Assembly: GCA_963768885.1 (NCBI GenBank)
Contig: CAVYJN010000006.1
Location: 62,001-126,000, forward strand
From: DASRIA01 sp963768885
GTDB lineage: Bacteria > Actinomycetota > Thermoleophilia > Solirubrobacterales > JBBDJG01
DNA: 64,000 nt
Direction: 5' to 3'
The translations under genes and the position numbers were made by a program. This document shows, piece by piece, positions 17,388 through 26,591 of this stretch; the first letter of the stretch is position 1; each line of letters begins with the position of its first letter. The notes beneath the pieces are model-generated. The model did not search any database. It had not been told where the DNA came from and worked only from the letters and a program-made list of their open reading frames with translations.

Positions 17388-17452
17388 GCAAGTCGCTGTG
17401 TGATGACGGTCACAGGTCGGCGAGACCTGGGCCGATTGGTGTCAGAATGCAC

Positions 17453-17472
17453 TTGAGGTGAGGTTGAGGTGA
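17453..17472 (+). repeat. Tandem TTGAGGTGA direct repeat upstream of the MBL hydrolase
   Basis: Two identical nonamers at 17453-17461 and 17464-17472 are spaced 11 bp, about one helical turn. They lie inside a looser inverted pair, CACTTGAG (17450-17457) and CTTAAGTG (17475-17482). The location, 18 bases before the start codon of the next gene, suggests a regulatory site, but no regulator can be named with confidence. Confidence 0.4.
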
Positions 17473-17490
17473 CGCTTAAGTGAGCCGGGC

Positions 17491-18348
17491 TTGCGGCTAA
17501 CCGTACTTGGCAAATCCCCGTCCTGGCAGGACGCCGATGGCGCCTGCAGCGGGTATCTGCTCGAGGAGGATGGCACGACCGTGCTGCTCGACTGCGGCAA
17601 CGGCGTGTTCTCGAAGCTGCGCCGCTACCGCGACTACACGAAGGTCGACGCGGTCGTGATCTCGCACCTGCACGCCGACCACTTCCTCGACCTCGTCCCG
17701 TTCTCCTACGCGCTCACGTACGCGCCCCGCCAGCAGCCGACGCCGGTCGACCGCTGGCCGGGGACCGACAGCCCCGCGCGCCCGAAGCTGTTCGCGCCGC
17801 GCGGGGCAACCGAGTTCTTCCGCCGCGTCGTCGGCGCCTGGGGCAACGAGGACCTGATCGAGAACGCGTTCGACCTGAAGGAGTTCTCCCCGGACGACGT
17901 GATCGAGGTCGGGACGATGCGCTTCACCTTCCAGGACGTCCCGCACTTCACCGAGACGTTCGCGATCGACATCGCCTCCACCAACGGCGGCGGGCGCATC
18001 ACCTACGGCGCCGACTGCTCGCCGAACGAGGCGCTCGTCGAGTTCGCCCGTGACACCGACCTGCTGATCGTCGAGGCCACCCTTCCGCGCCCGGAGCGCA
18101 CAGGGGTCCGCGGCCACCTCACGCCGGCCGAGGCGGCCGAGCACGCGATGCGCGCGAACGTCAAGCGCGTCCTGCTCACCCACGTCTCGGACGAGCTCGA
18201 CGAGCTCTGGGTGCAGAAGTGCGCCCGCATCGTGTTCTCCGGCCCGGTCGCGGTCGCACGCGAGGGTGCCGTCTACGAAACGAGCGGCGTCGTGGTGCCC
18301 CGGCCTGCCCCCGAGCCCGCGCCGCAGCCCGTCGCCAGCGGGACCTGA
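17491..18348 (+). CDS. Metallo-beta-lactamase fold hydrolase, RNase Z-like
   Basis: 285 aa from a TTG at 17491. The zinc motif SHLHADH, a distal PHFTET His, GADCSPNE Asp and LLTHVSDE His fit the RNase Z/ElaC-like branch of the MBL superfamily (N-terminal LTVLGKSPSW, YLLEEDGTTVLLDCGNG). It lacks the long exosite arm of true tRNase Z, so a general phosphodiesterase is equally possible. The C-terminal 20 residues are Pro/Ala-rich and probably disordered. Confidence 0.85.
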   Translation: MRLTVLGKSPSWQDADGACSGYLLEEDGTTVLLDCGNGVFSKLRRYRDYTKVDAVVISHLHADHFLDLVPFSYALTYAPRQQPTPVDRWPGTDSPARPKLFAPRGATEFFRRVVGAWGNEDLIENAFDLKEFSPDDVIEVGTMRFTFQDVPHFTETFAIDIASTNGGGRITYGADCSPNEALVEFARDTDLLIVEATLPRPERTGVRGHLTPAEAAEHAMRANVKRVLLTHVSDELDELWVQKCARIVFSGPVAVAREGAVYETSGVVVPRPAPEPAPQPVASGT

Positions 18349-18443
18349 CGCCGCGGGCGAACCCGGCCGCACTCGCTAACCTAGGCGTGCCCGGCGGCGG
18401 GGGCGTGCGTTCCCCTTCGCACGGCACGGCAAAGCCGGACACC

Positions 18444-18908
18444 ATGACTCCACCCAGGGATCCCTTCGCCAACTTCGAGCGCATGCGGCGCCAGATCGAC
18501 GAGCTGTTCGGAGACGTCTGGACGCGCGCCGGCCTCTCACCGCACCGGCGGGCCTTCAGCCCGCGCGTGGACGTCTACTACTCCGGGGAGCCGCCGCGGG
18601 CCGTGATCAAGGCGGACCTCGCCGGGGTTGGGATCCAGGACGTGAACCTCGAGATCAGGGGCCGCACGCTGATCATCTCCGGCGAGCGCAAGCCCCACGA
18701 CACCGAGGGCCGCATGTACCAGCAGATCGAGGTCGAGCACGGGCCCTTCCGCCGGGAGATCCAGCTCGGCGTCGACGTCGTCGCCGAGCAGGCGCGCGCC
18801 ACCTACGAGGACGGCATCCTGCAGGTCGAGCTTCCGGTCGCCACGTCGGCCCCGTCACGGCAGGTGCCGATCTCGGCCTCGGACGACGACGGCACGGCCG
18901 AGTCGTGA
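18444..18908 (+). CDS. Hsp20/alpha-crystallin small heat-shock protein
   Basis: 154 aa. The alpha-crystallin domain spans about residues 40-135 (VDVYYSGEPPRAVIKADLAGV, LIISGERKP, FRREIQLGVDVV, ATYEDGILQVELP). The N-terminus is the usual helical arm (FERMRRQIDELFGDV). It is an ATP-independent holdase for unfolding proteins. It overlaps lon by four bases (GTGA), so chaperone and protease are translationally coupled and probably co-induced by stress. Start is ATG 18444. Confidence 0.92.
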   Translation: MTPPRDPFANFERMRRQIDELFGDVWTRAGLSPHRRAFSPRVDVYYSGEPPRAVIKADLAGVGIQDVNLEIRGRTLIISGERKPHDTEGRMYQQIEVEHGPFRREIQLGVDVVAEQARATYEDGILQVELPVATSAPSRQVPISASDDDGTAES

Positions 18909-21423
18909 GCATCGAGGTCGTCCAGAGCCCCGCCGAGGCGGGCGACGACGCGCTCACGCCCTCGACCCTCCCGGAGGCGCTCCCGGTCCTGCCGCTGAAG
19001 GAGACCGTCGCCTTCCCGAACACCATGACCCCCCTGGCCGTGGGCCAGGAGCGCTCGGTGCAGCTCGTGAACGACGCGCTCGGGCGGGACCGCATGCTGG
19101 TGATGGTGGCCGCCCGCGACCCCGAGATCGACCAGCCCGGCCCGGACGACCTCTTCCGCGTCGGCGTCGCCGGCACGATCGCGCGCATGCTGAAGATGCC
19201 CGACGGCACGCTGCGCATCCTCGTCCAGGGCGGGCAGCGCGTGCGCATCGAGCGCTTCGTCGCGGAGCAGCCGTACCTCGTCGCCCGGATCGAGGAGGAG
19301 CCGGACGTCTTCGAGCCCTCGCCCGAGCTCGAGGCGCTCACGAGGCACATCCAGACCACGTTCTCGAGCATCATCGAGGGCGTCCCCTACCTCCCCGAGG
19401 AGCTGCAGATCGCGGTCGCCAACCTCGACGACCCCGAGGCGCTGGGCTACCTGATCGCGAGCTCCCTGCGGATCAGGGTCGAGGAGAAGCAGGAGCTCCT
19501 GGAGGAGGCCGACGTCACCAAGCGCCTGCGCCGCCTCTCGGAGATGCTCGCCCGGGAGACGGAGGTCATGGAGCTCGGGTCGCGGATCCAGTCCGAGGTC
19601 CAGTCGGAGATGGACCGTGGGCAGCGCGAGTACCTCCTGCGCGAGCAGCTGAAGGCGATCCAGCGCGAGCTCGGCGAGGAGGACGAGTCCCAGGCCGAAG
19701 TCAACGAGCTGCGCCGCCGGATGGAGGAGGCGGACCTCCCCGAGGAGGTCCGCACGCAGGCCGAGCGCGAGCTCTCGCGGCTCGAGAAGCTGCCTCCCGC
19801 CGCCGCCGAGCACGGCGTGATCCGCACCTACCTCGAGTGGATCCTCGACCTGCCGTGGAACAAGTCGACGGAGGACAACCTCGACATCGCCCACGCGCGC
19901 AAGGTGCTCGACTCCGACCACTACGACATCGAGAAGGTCAAGGACCGGATCCTCGACCACCTCGCGGTGCGCAAGCTGAAGCCCGACGCGAAGGGCTCGA
20001 TCCTGTCGTTCGTGGGCCCGCCCGGCGTGGGGAAGACGTCGCTCGGGCAGTCGATCGCGAGGGCCCTCGGCCGCAAGTTCGAGCGCATCTCGGTCGGTGG
20101 CGTGCGCGACGAGGCGGAGATCCGCGGGCATCGCCGCACCTACATCGGCGCGATGCCGGGCACGATCGTGCGCGCGCTGCGCGACGCGGGCTCCGACAAC
20201 CCGGTGTTCATGATCGACGAGATCGACAAGATGGGAGCGGACTTCCGCGGCGACCCGGCGAGCGCGATGCTCGAGGTGCTCGACCCCGAGCAGAACTCCA
20301 CCTTCCGCGACCACTACCTGGACCTGCCGCTCGACCTGTCGCACGTCATGTTCATCACGACGGCGAACATCCTGGACACGATCCCCGTGGCGCTGCGCGA
20401 CCGGATGGAGGTGATCCAGCTCTCGGGCTACACCGCCGAGGAGAAGCACGAGATCGCGAAGCGCTATCTCGTCCCTCGTCAGATCGACCGCAACGGCCTC
20501 AACGCCCCAGCAGGTCGAGATCAAGCCCGAGGTGATCGACCTCGTGATCAACGACTACACGCGCGAGGCCGGGGTCCGCAACCTCGAGCGCGAGATCGGC
20601 ACGCTCTGCCGCAAGGTCGCGCGCGAGTTCGCCGAGGGCAAGGCCAAGCGCAAGGTGACGGTCACGGTCGCCAAGGCCCGCGCGATGCTCGGGCGCCGGC
20701 GCTACTTCTCGGAGATGCGCAGGCGCACCAAGGAACCCGGGGTCGCGACCGGGCTCGCCTGGACGCCGGTGGGCGGCGAGGTGCTGTTCGTCGAGGCGAC
20801 CGCCTACCAGGGCACCGGTCGCCTGATCATCACCGGGCAGCTCGGCGACGTCATGAAGGAGTCCGCGCAGGCGGCGCTGTCGTTCGTGCGCGCGCACAAG
20901 CAGCAGCTCCAGCCGAGCCTCCCCGACGACTGGTTCCAGCAGCACGACCTCCACATACACGTGCCCGCCGGCGCGATCCCGAAGGACGGGCCCTCCGCCG
21001 GCGTCACGATGGCGACGGCGCTGGCGTCGCTGATCTCCGGGCCACCGGGTGCGCGAGGACACCGCCATGACCGGCGAGCTGACCCTCACCGGCCAGGTGC
21101 TGCCGATCGGGGGCCTGAAGGAGAAGGCGCTCGCGGCGCAGGCCGCCGGCATCAAGCGGGTGATCGCGCCGAAGCTGAACGAGCAGGACATCGACGAGAT
21201 CCCCGAGCACCTTCGCAAGGACATCGAGTTCGTCTTCGTGGAGCGCATCGAGCGCGTGCTCGACAACGCGCTCGAGCCCGAGGAGCAGGGACCCAACGGC
21301 GCCCGCCCGCGCGCCGAGGCCCGCTCACGCGCCTCCGTCGCGCGCGACGGGACGGCCACGCGCCGCGCGCGCGCCGCGCAGACGGCGCGCAAGCCGACGG
21401 GGCCCAAGGCTCGCTCGAAGTAG
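18905..21423 (+). CDS. lon: ATP-dependent Lon protease, interrupted by two one-base insertions
   Basis: About 838 aa when corrected. Order: N-terminal substrate-binding domain (PVLPLKETVAFPNTM), coiled coil around 240-290, AAA+ module with Walker A GPPGVGKTS (about 371-379) and Walker B VFMIDEIDK (about 434), then the protease domain with catalytic Ser in PKDGPSAGVT (about 695) and Lys in GLKEKALAA (about 737). The frame breaks in a CCCC run at 20505-20508 and at the CC of 21042-21043; deleting one C in each restores the family sequence. Both breaks fall in conserved regions, so sequence error is likelier than decay. It degrades misfolded and regulatory proteins. Confidence 0.92.
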
Positions 21424-21451
21424 AGCCCCGAGCTCGATCCTCCTCCAGTAA

Positions 21452-22753
21452 CTAAGCCCGGTGGGTGCCGGCGCGCTCGTACACGTCGGCGCGCAGCGGC
21501 CGCGGCTGGCCGATCGTCCCGACCTCCGCGATGTCGCGCTGGAAGGGCAGGCCGATGGTCCAGTCCATCACTGCCCGGACCTTGCGGGCCGTTCCGGGGA
21601 TCTGGCTGAGGTGGTAGGTGCGCGCAAGCCACCACGCCGGGAACCCGCGGAGCTGGAGGCGGAACACCTTGGCCACGGCCTTGTAGCGCCCGAGGTTCAC
21701 GAACTGTCCCATCGACTTGTACGAGAACCGGCGCGCCTCGCCGATGCCCATCGAGGCGGCCACGTTGCGGCCGACCGTCTTTCCCTGGCGCACGGCGTGC
21801 TGCGAGGTCGGCGGGCAGAACTCGACGTCCTTGCGCGGATCGGGGACGGCGGCGCAGTCCCCGAGCGCCCAGACGTCGTCCTCGCCGGGGACGCGCAGGT
21901 ACTCGTCGGTGAGGATCCGGCCGCGCACGTCCGTCGCAAGGCCGAGGTTGCGCACCGACGGATGGGCGGTGACGCCGGCCGTCCAGAGCACCGTGCGCGT
22001 GGGGACCACCTCGCCGGTGGTGAGGCGCACGGAGGTCGCGGTGACCTCCTCGAGCGTCGTGCCGAGCCGCAGGTCGATGCCCCGGCTGCGCAGCTCGCGG
22101 CACGTGTAGTCGGCCAGCGAGCTGTCGATCTCGGGCAGCACGCGGTCCATCGCCTCGATCAGGATCCAGCGCATCCCGTGCAGCCGCGCGGCCGGGTACA
22201 GCTCGATCGCCTCGGCCGCGAAGTCCTGGACCTCGGCCAGCGCTTCGAGCCCGGCGTAGCCGCCTCCGACGACGACGAACGTGAGCAGCTCGTCGCGCCG
22301 CTCGGGGTCGTCGGTGGCGTCGGCCATCTCGAGCGACTGGATCACGTGGTTTCGCAGCCAGATCGCGTCCGCGAGCGTCTTGAACCCGATCGCGTGCTGC
22401 TCGAGCCCGGGGATCGGCAGGACCCGCGACACCGAGCCGTGCGCGACCACCAGCCGGTCGTAGCGCAGCTCGTGCTCGGCGTCCTCCTGGTCGGTCATCG
22501 TGACCGTCCTGCGGGCCGGGTCGCGATCGGTCACGACGCCCAGGCGCAGGCGCGTGTGCGAGAGGATCTCCCGCAGCGGCGTGACGACGTGCCGCGGCTC
22601 GAGCATCCCCGCCGCAGCCTCAGGCAGGAACGGCGTGTAGAGCAGGAAGTTGACGTCGTTGACGAGCGTGATGCGCGTGCTCTGCGACGGCATCAGGCGC
22701 TCCAGCGTCCGCGCCGCGTAGAGGCCGCCGAAGCCGCCTCCGGATATGACCAC
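21452..22753 (-). CDS. FAD/NAD(P)-dependent oxidoreductase, NDH-2-like
   Basis: 433 aa. N-terminal FAD motif GGGFGGLYAARTLE, second nucleotide motif VVVGGGYAGLEALAE near residue 155, and the FAD-binding ALGDCAAVPD near 295. This is the layout of type II NADH dehydrogenases, including the conserved GFPAWWLARTYHL segment in the C-terminal part, which normally supports membrane association. It would oxidise NADH and reduce quinone without pumping protons. GTG 22753 is the only usable start, because a TAG lies eight codons upstream in the same frame. Confidence 0.87.
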   Translation of the reverse strand: MVISGGGFGGLYAARTLERLMPSQSTRITLVNDVNFLLYTPFLPEAAAGMLEPRHVVTPLREILSHTRLRLGVVTDRDPARRTVTMTDQEDAEHELRYDRLVVAHGSVSRVLPIPGLEQHAIGFKTLADAIWLRNHVIQSLEMADATDDPERRDELLTFVVVGGGYAGLEALAEVQDFAAEAIELYPAARLHGMRWILIEAMDRVLPEIDSSLADYTCRELRSRGIDLRLGTTLEEVTATSVRLTTGEVVPTRTVLWTAGVTAHPSVRNLGLATDVRGRILTDEYLRVPGEDDVWALGDCAAVPDPRKDVEFCPPTSQHAVRQGKTVGRNVAASMGIGEARRFSYKSMGQFVNLGRYKAVAKVFRLQLRGFPAWWLARTYHLSQIPGTARKVRAVMDWTIGLPFQRDIAEVGTIGQPRPLRADVYERAGTHRA

Positions 22754-22920
22754 GTCCCAGGCGATGGGCTGATGCTAGATGGTCCGGTCGAATCCGAGCC
22801 AACCGTGCTGGTCTTGGGTCGTCGTGCGACCCCAATCGAGCACGATGCACGGGCCCTGATCGCGCGTTCCGCTCAAATTGCGCGGTAAAGCGCCCCGAAT
22901 GCCGATTTTGGGCGGTTAGT

Positions 22921-22968
22921 CCACAAGATGTGGTATTTCGCCTTGGCCGAAGGGACTACATCTTGTAG
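22921..22968 (+). promoter_or_regulatory. Candidate pair of NrdR boxes
   Basis: Two 13-bp imperfect palindromes, CCACAAGATGTGG at 22921-22933 and CTACATCTTGTAG at 22956-22968, have centres 35 bp apart. They resemble the paired A/T-centred palindromes bound by NrdR upstream of ribonucleotide reductase genes. The second ends ten bases before the nrdR ATG, where no Shine-Dalgarno sequence is visible, suggesting a leaderless or very short leader transcript repressed by its own product. Confidence 0.6.
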
Positions 22969-22977
22969 ACTGGTCCA

Positions 22978-23613
22978 ATGCGTTGTCCTTTCTGCGGAAA
23001 CAGCGAGTCCCAGGTCGTCGACTCACGTCTGAGCGACCCCGGGGACGCGGTCCGCAGGCGCCGCGTGTGCCGCTCCTGCGAGCGGCGGTTCACCACCTAC
23101 GAGCGCTACGACGAGGGCCCGCTCTACATCCGCAAGCGCAGCGGCCGGCGCGAGCCGTTCGATCGCGCGAAGGTCCTCGCCGGGCTCGAGCGGGCCGCGA
23201 TCAAGCGGCCGATCGAGCGTGACCAGCTCGAGGCCGTGGTCGACCGGATCGTCGCCGAGCTGCGCGCCCAGGGCGGGACCCCGGGCGTGGAGGAGGTCGG
23301 CGAGCTCGCGCTGCGCGGGCTGCGCGAGCTGGACGCCGTCGCCTACGTGCGCTTCGCGTCGGTCTACAGGAAGTTCGAGGACGTCGGGGAGTTCGAGCGC
23401 GAGCTCGAGCGACTCGATGCGGAGCCGCCGCTGCAGCATGAGCACCTGTTCGAGCCGGGTCTGGCGGGCGCGCTCGCGAAGGCGCGCAAGCCCGGGTCCG
23501 TCCGAACCCGGCGTCAGGCTGCGCTGTTACCCCGTGACACGGGTAAAACGCCCGCCCAGAGCGGCATCGCGGGCTCGACAGAGGGAAATTTCGAGAGTCG
23601 GAGGGGAAGCTAG
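22978..23613 (+). CDS. nrdR: Transcriptional repressor NrdR
   Basis: 211 aa. Zinc ribbon C3-P-F-C6 and C31-R-S-C34, followed by the ATP-cone (about 49-140) that senses ATP/dATP. The last 60 residues are an extra tail rich in Arg, Ala and Pro, making it longer than the usual 150-160. NrdR represses ribonucleotide reductase genes when dATP is high. Its stop codon directly abuts the nrdJ ATG, so both share a promoter carrying two candidate NrdR boxes. Confidence 0.95.
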   Translation: MRCPFCGNSESQVVDSRLSDPGDAVRRRRVCRSCERRFTTYERYDEGPLYIRKRSGRREPFDRAKVLAGLERAAIKRPIERDQLEAVVDRIVAELRAQGGTPGVEEVGELALRGLRELDAVAYVRFASVYRKFEDVGEFERELERLDAEPPLQHEHLFEPGLAGALAKARKPGSVRTRRQAALLPRDTGKTPAQSGIAGSTEGNFESRRGS

Positions 23614-26418
23614 ATGGCCAGGACGAGTGACGAGATCCGGACGGCCCACGGGGTCAAGGCGGCCGACGCAGGCCTGGCGATCGAGCGGCGGTTCACGCGG
23701 GCGGGGACGCACCCGTTCGACGACATCGAGTGGGAGATCCGGGATGCCGTGATCGGCGACCCGGCCAAGCCCGCGTTCGAGCAGCGCGGCGTCGAGTTCC
23801 CCAGGAGCTGGACCCAGAACGCCACGAACATCGTCGCGCAGAAGTACTTCCGGGGGCAGATGGGCTCCCCCGAGCGCGAGCATTCGGTCAAGCAGATGGT
23901 CGGCCGCGTGGCCGGCACGATCTCGGCCTGGGGTCGCGAGGGCGGCTACTTCGCCTCGGAAGCAGACGGCGACGCGTTCGAGGCCGAGCTCAGCCACATC
24001 CTCGTCAACCAGCTCGCCGCCTTCAACTCCCCGGTCTGGTTCAACGTCGGGTTCGAGGAGCAGCCGCAGTGCTCGGCGTGCTTCATCCTCTCGGTCGAGG
24101 ATTCGATGGAGTCGATCCTCGCCTGGAACACCAAGGAGGGGATGATCTTCCGCGGCGGCTCGGGCTCGGGGATCAACCTGTCGAAGATCCGGTCCTCGAA
24201 GGAGCAGCTCTCCAAGGGCGGCCTCGCGTCCGGACCCGTGTCGTTCATGCGCGGAGCCGACGCATGGGCCGGCACGATCAAGTCCGGCGGCAAGACGCGC
24301 CGCGCGGCGAAGATGGTCGTGCTCGACGTCGACCACCCCGACATCCAGCACTTCATCTGGTGCAAGGCGCGTGAGGAGGACAAGGCCGCGGCGCTCGCCG
24401 AGGCCGGGTTCGACATGTCGATCGACGGCGAGGGCTTCCACTCGATCCAGTACCAGAACGCAAACAACTCGGTGCGCGTGACGGACGAGTTCCTCGACGC
24501 CGTCGACCGCGGCGACGAGTGGAGGACGATCGCGCGCGTCAGCGGCGAGACGGTCGACGTGCTGAACGCCCGCGACCTGATGAACGAGATCGCAGAGGCC
24601 GCATGGCGCTGCGCCGACCCGGGTGTCCAGTACGACACGACGATCAACGACTGGCACACGTGCCCGAACAGCGGCCGGATCAACGCGTCCAACCCGTGCT
24701 CCGAATACATGCACGTCGACGACTCGGCCTGCAACCTCGCCTCGATCAACCTGCTCAAGTTCCTGAGCGACGACGGCACCTTCGACACCATCGCGTTCGA
24801 GCACACCGTCGACGTCATGTTCACCGCGCAGGAGATCGTCGTCGGGCCTTCGAGCTACCCCACCGAGGAGATCGGGCGCAACGCGCGGGCGATGCGCCAG
24901 CTCGGGCTCGGGTACGCCAACCTCGGGGCGCTGCTGATGGCGCGCGGGCTGCCGTACGACTCGCACGAGGGCCGCTCGGTCGCGGCCGCGATCACGGCGC
25001 TGATGACCGGGCGCGCCTACCGCACCTCCGGCGAGATCGCCGCGGGCATGGGGCCCTACCAGGAGTTCACGAAGAACCGCGACGCGCACCTGCGCGTGAT
25101 GCGCAAGCACCGCGACGCGTCGCTCGAGATCGACGACGGCGTCGAGGCCGGCCTGCTGCAGGCCGCGCGCCGCTCATGGGACGAGGCGGTCGCGGTCTGC
25201 GAGCGCCACGGGCACCGCAACGCGCAGGCCACGGTGCTCGCGCCGACGGGCACGATCAGCTTCCTGATGGACTGCGACACGACCGGCATCGAGCCCGACT
25301 TCTCGCTGGTGAAGCTCAAGGAGCTGGTGGGCGGCGGGCAGATGACGATCGTCAACCGCACGGTCCCGCGGGCGCTGCGCAAGCTCGGGTACTCCGAGGC
25401 CGAGATCGAGCAGATCGAGGCCTACGTGAACGACCACCGCACGATCATCGGGGCTCCCGGCCTGAAGGAGGAGCACCTGCCGGTGTTCGACGTCGCCGTG
25501 GGCAAGCGCGCGATCTCGCACATGGGCCACATCCAGATGATGGCCGCGACGCAGCCCTTCATCTCGGGCGCGATCTCCAAGACGGTGAACATGCCCGAGG
25601 ACTCGACGGTCGGCGACATCCGCGACGCCTACATGGAGGCCGGCCGCCTGGGCGTGAAGGCGCTCGCGATCTACCGCGACGGCTCGAAGACCGCACAGGC
25701 GCTGCGCACCGACGCGAAGAAGTCGAAGGCCGCGCCCGCCGAGGCCGCGGCGCCGGCGCGCAAGCGCCTCCCGCGCGAGCGCGAGTCGCTCACGCACAAG
25801 TTCTCGGTCGCCGGCCACGAGGGCTACATCACCGCCGGGCGCTACGAGGACGGCTCGCTCGGCGAGATCTTCCTGACCGACATCGGCAAGGACGGCTCGA
25901 CCCTGCGCGGCATGATGAACGCGTTCGCGACCGCGATCTCGATCGGCCTCCAGTACGGGGTCCCGCTGGAGACGTTCGTGCGCAAGTTCAGCTACATGCG
26001 CTTCGACCCGGAGGGCATGACGACGAATCCGGAGATCCCGTTCGCGAAGTCGCTGCCCGACTACATCATGCGCTGGCTCGCGTCGCGCTTCCTCGACCCG
26101 TCCGTGCACGAGGAGCTCGGCATCATGAGCGACGAGGTGCGCGCGAAGAAGATGGCCGAGGAGGCCGGCATGGCGACGGCGAGCCCGGACGGCGCCGCGC
26201 CGCAGGGCAACGGCGGGAACGGCCACACGAACGGCGGCAACGGGAACGGCGAGTCGAAGCCCCCGACGGCGGCGCTGACGGACACGCCTCCCGTGGTGCC
26301 GGCGAAGATCGCGGGCCTCGACCTGGGCCCCGCCTGCTCCCAGTGCGGCGGGATGATGCAGCGCACGGGCTCGTGCTACACGTGCTCGAGCTGCGGCAAC
26401 AACACCGGCTGCGGATAG
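23614..26418 (+). CDS. nrdJ: Adenosylcobalamin-dependent (class II) ribonucleotide reductase
   Basis: 934 aa. The N-terminal FNSPVWFNVG and QCSACFIL hold one redox Cys; the GGSGSGINLSKIRS loop and NPCSEYMHVDDSACNLASINL hold the thiyl-radical Cys and catalytic residues. A TSCPD domain (about 730-830) and a C-terminal Cys-rich tail (CSQCGG...CYTCSSCGNNTGCG) that should re-reduce the active site are present. It reduces ribonucleotides to deoxyribonucleotides and needs vitamin B12, not oxygen. A low-complexity Asn/Gly linker (about 868-885) precedes the tail. Directly follows nrdR. Confidence 0.96.
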   Translation: MARTSDEIRTAHGVKAADAGLAIERRFTRAGTHPFDDIEWEIRDAVIGDPAKPAFEQRGVEFPRSWTQNATNIVAQKYFRGQMGSPEREHSVKQMVGRVAGTISAWGREGGYFASEADGDAFEAELSHILVNQLAAFNSPVWFNVGFEEQPQCSACFILSVEDSMESILAWNTKEGMIFRGGSGSGINLSKIRSSKEQLSKGGLASGPVSFMRGADAWAGTIKSGGKTRRAAKMVVLDVDHPDIQHFIWCKAREEDKAAALAEAGFDMSIDGEGFHSIQYQNANNSVRVTDEFLDAVDRGDEWRTIARVSGETVDVLNARDLMNEIAEAAWRCADPGVQYDTTINDWHTCPNSGRINASNPCSEYMHVDDSACNLASINLLKFLSDDGTFDTIAFEHTVDVMFTAQEIVVGPSSYPTEEIGRNARAMRQLGLGYANLGALLMARGLPYDSHEGRSVAAAITALMTGRAYRTSGEIAAGMGPYQEFTKNRDAHLRVMRKHRDASLEIDDGVEAGLLQAARRSWDEAVAVCERHGHRNAQATVLAPTGTISFLMDCDTTGIEPDFSLVKLKELVGGGQMTIVNRTVPRALRKLGYSEAEIEQIEAYVNDHRTIIGAPGLKEEHLPVFDVAVGKRAISHMGHIQMMAATQPFISGAISKTVNMPEDSTVGDIRDAYMEAGRLGVKALAIYRDGSKTAQALRTDAKKSKAAPAEAAAPARKRLPRERESLTHKFSVAGHEGYITAGRYEDGSLGEIFLTDIGKDGSTLRGMMNAFATAISIGLQYGVPLETFVRKFSYMRFDPEGMTTNPEIPFAKSLPDYIMRWLASRFLDPSVHEELGIMSDEVRAKKMAEEAGMATASPDGAAPQGNGGNGHTNGGNGNGESKPPTAALTDTPPVVPAKIAGLDLGPACSQCGGMMQRTGSCYTCSSCGNNTGCG

Positions 26419-26421
26419 CTG

Positions 26422-26472
26422 TAGATCGGGCTCATAACCCGAAGCTCGCGGGTTCGAATCCCGCCCCCGCTT
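26422..26472 (+). other. tRNA-Met(CAT)-like 3' fragment, D-arm missing
   Basis: A perfect anticodon stem-loop (TCGGG/CCCGA, 26426-26442) with loop CTCATAA gives anticodon CAT. A 5-nt variable loop is followed by a perfect T-arm (GCGGG-TTCGAAT-CCCGC, 26448-26464) and an acceptor-like CCCCGCT. Only about 15 nt precede the anticodon stem, overlapping the nrdJ stop region (GCGGATAGCTGTAGA); there is no D-arm and little acceptor pairing. No CCA is encoded. It is best read as a truncated tRNA, possibly an attachment-site remnant, and not as a functional gene. Confidence 0.65.
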
Positions 26473-26477
26473 GCTTG

Positions 26478-26503
26478 GAAAGCCGCCGGAAACGGCGGCT
26501 TTC
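26478..26503 (+). terminator. Intrinsic terminator after the tRNA-like fragment
   Basis: An 11-bp perfect stem, GAAAGCCGCCG with CGGCGGCTTTC, and a GAAA tetraloop, then TTGG. It would end the nrdR-nrdJ transcript. It sits where a tRNA terminator would be expected, supporting the view that a tRNA gene once ended here. Confidence 0.75.
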
Positions 26504-26591
26504 TTGGTAGGAGGGACGATCGCCACCGGCGCGGCCTGACTCCAATCCAAACTCGAGCACGCGCCGATCGCGCGATGTACATTCGAAAGGA

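Noticed and set aside
22754..22920. Cobalamin riboswitch before nrdR-nrdJ
   Set aside because: I could not find the conserved B12-box in this short region; only a weak hairpin is visible around 22822-22845.
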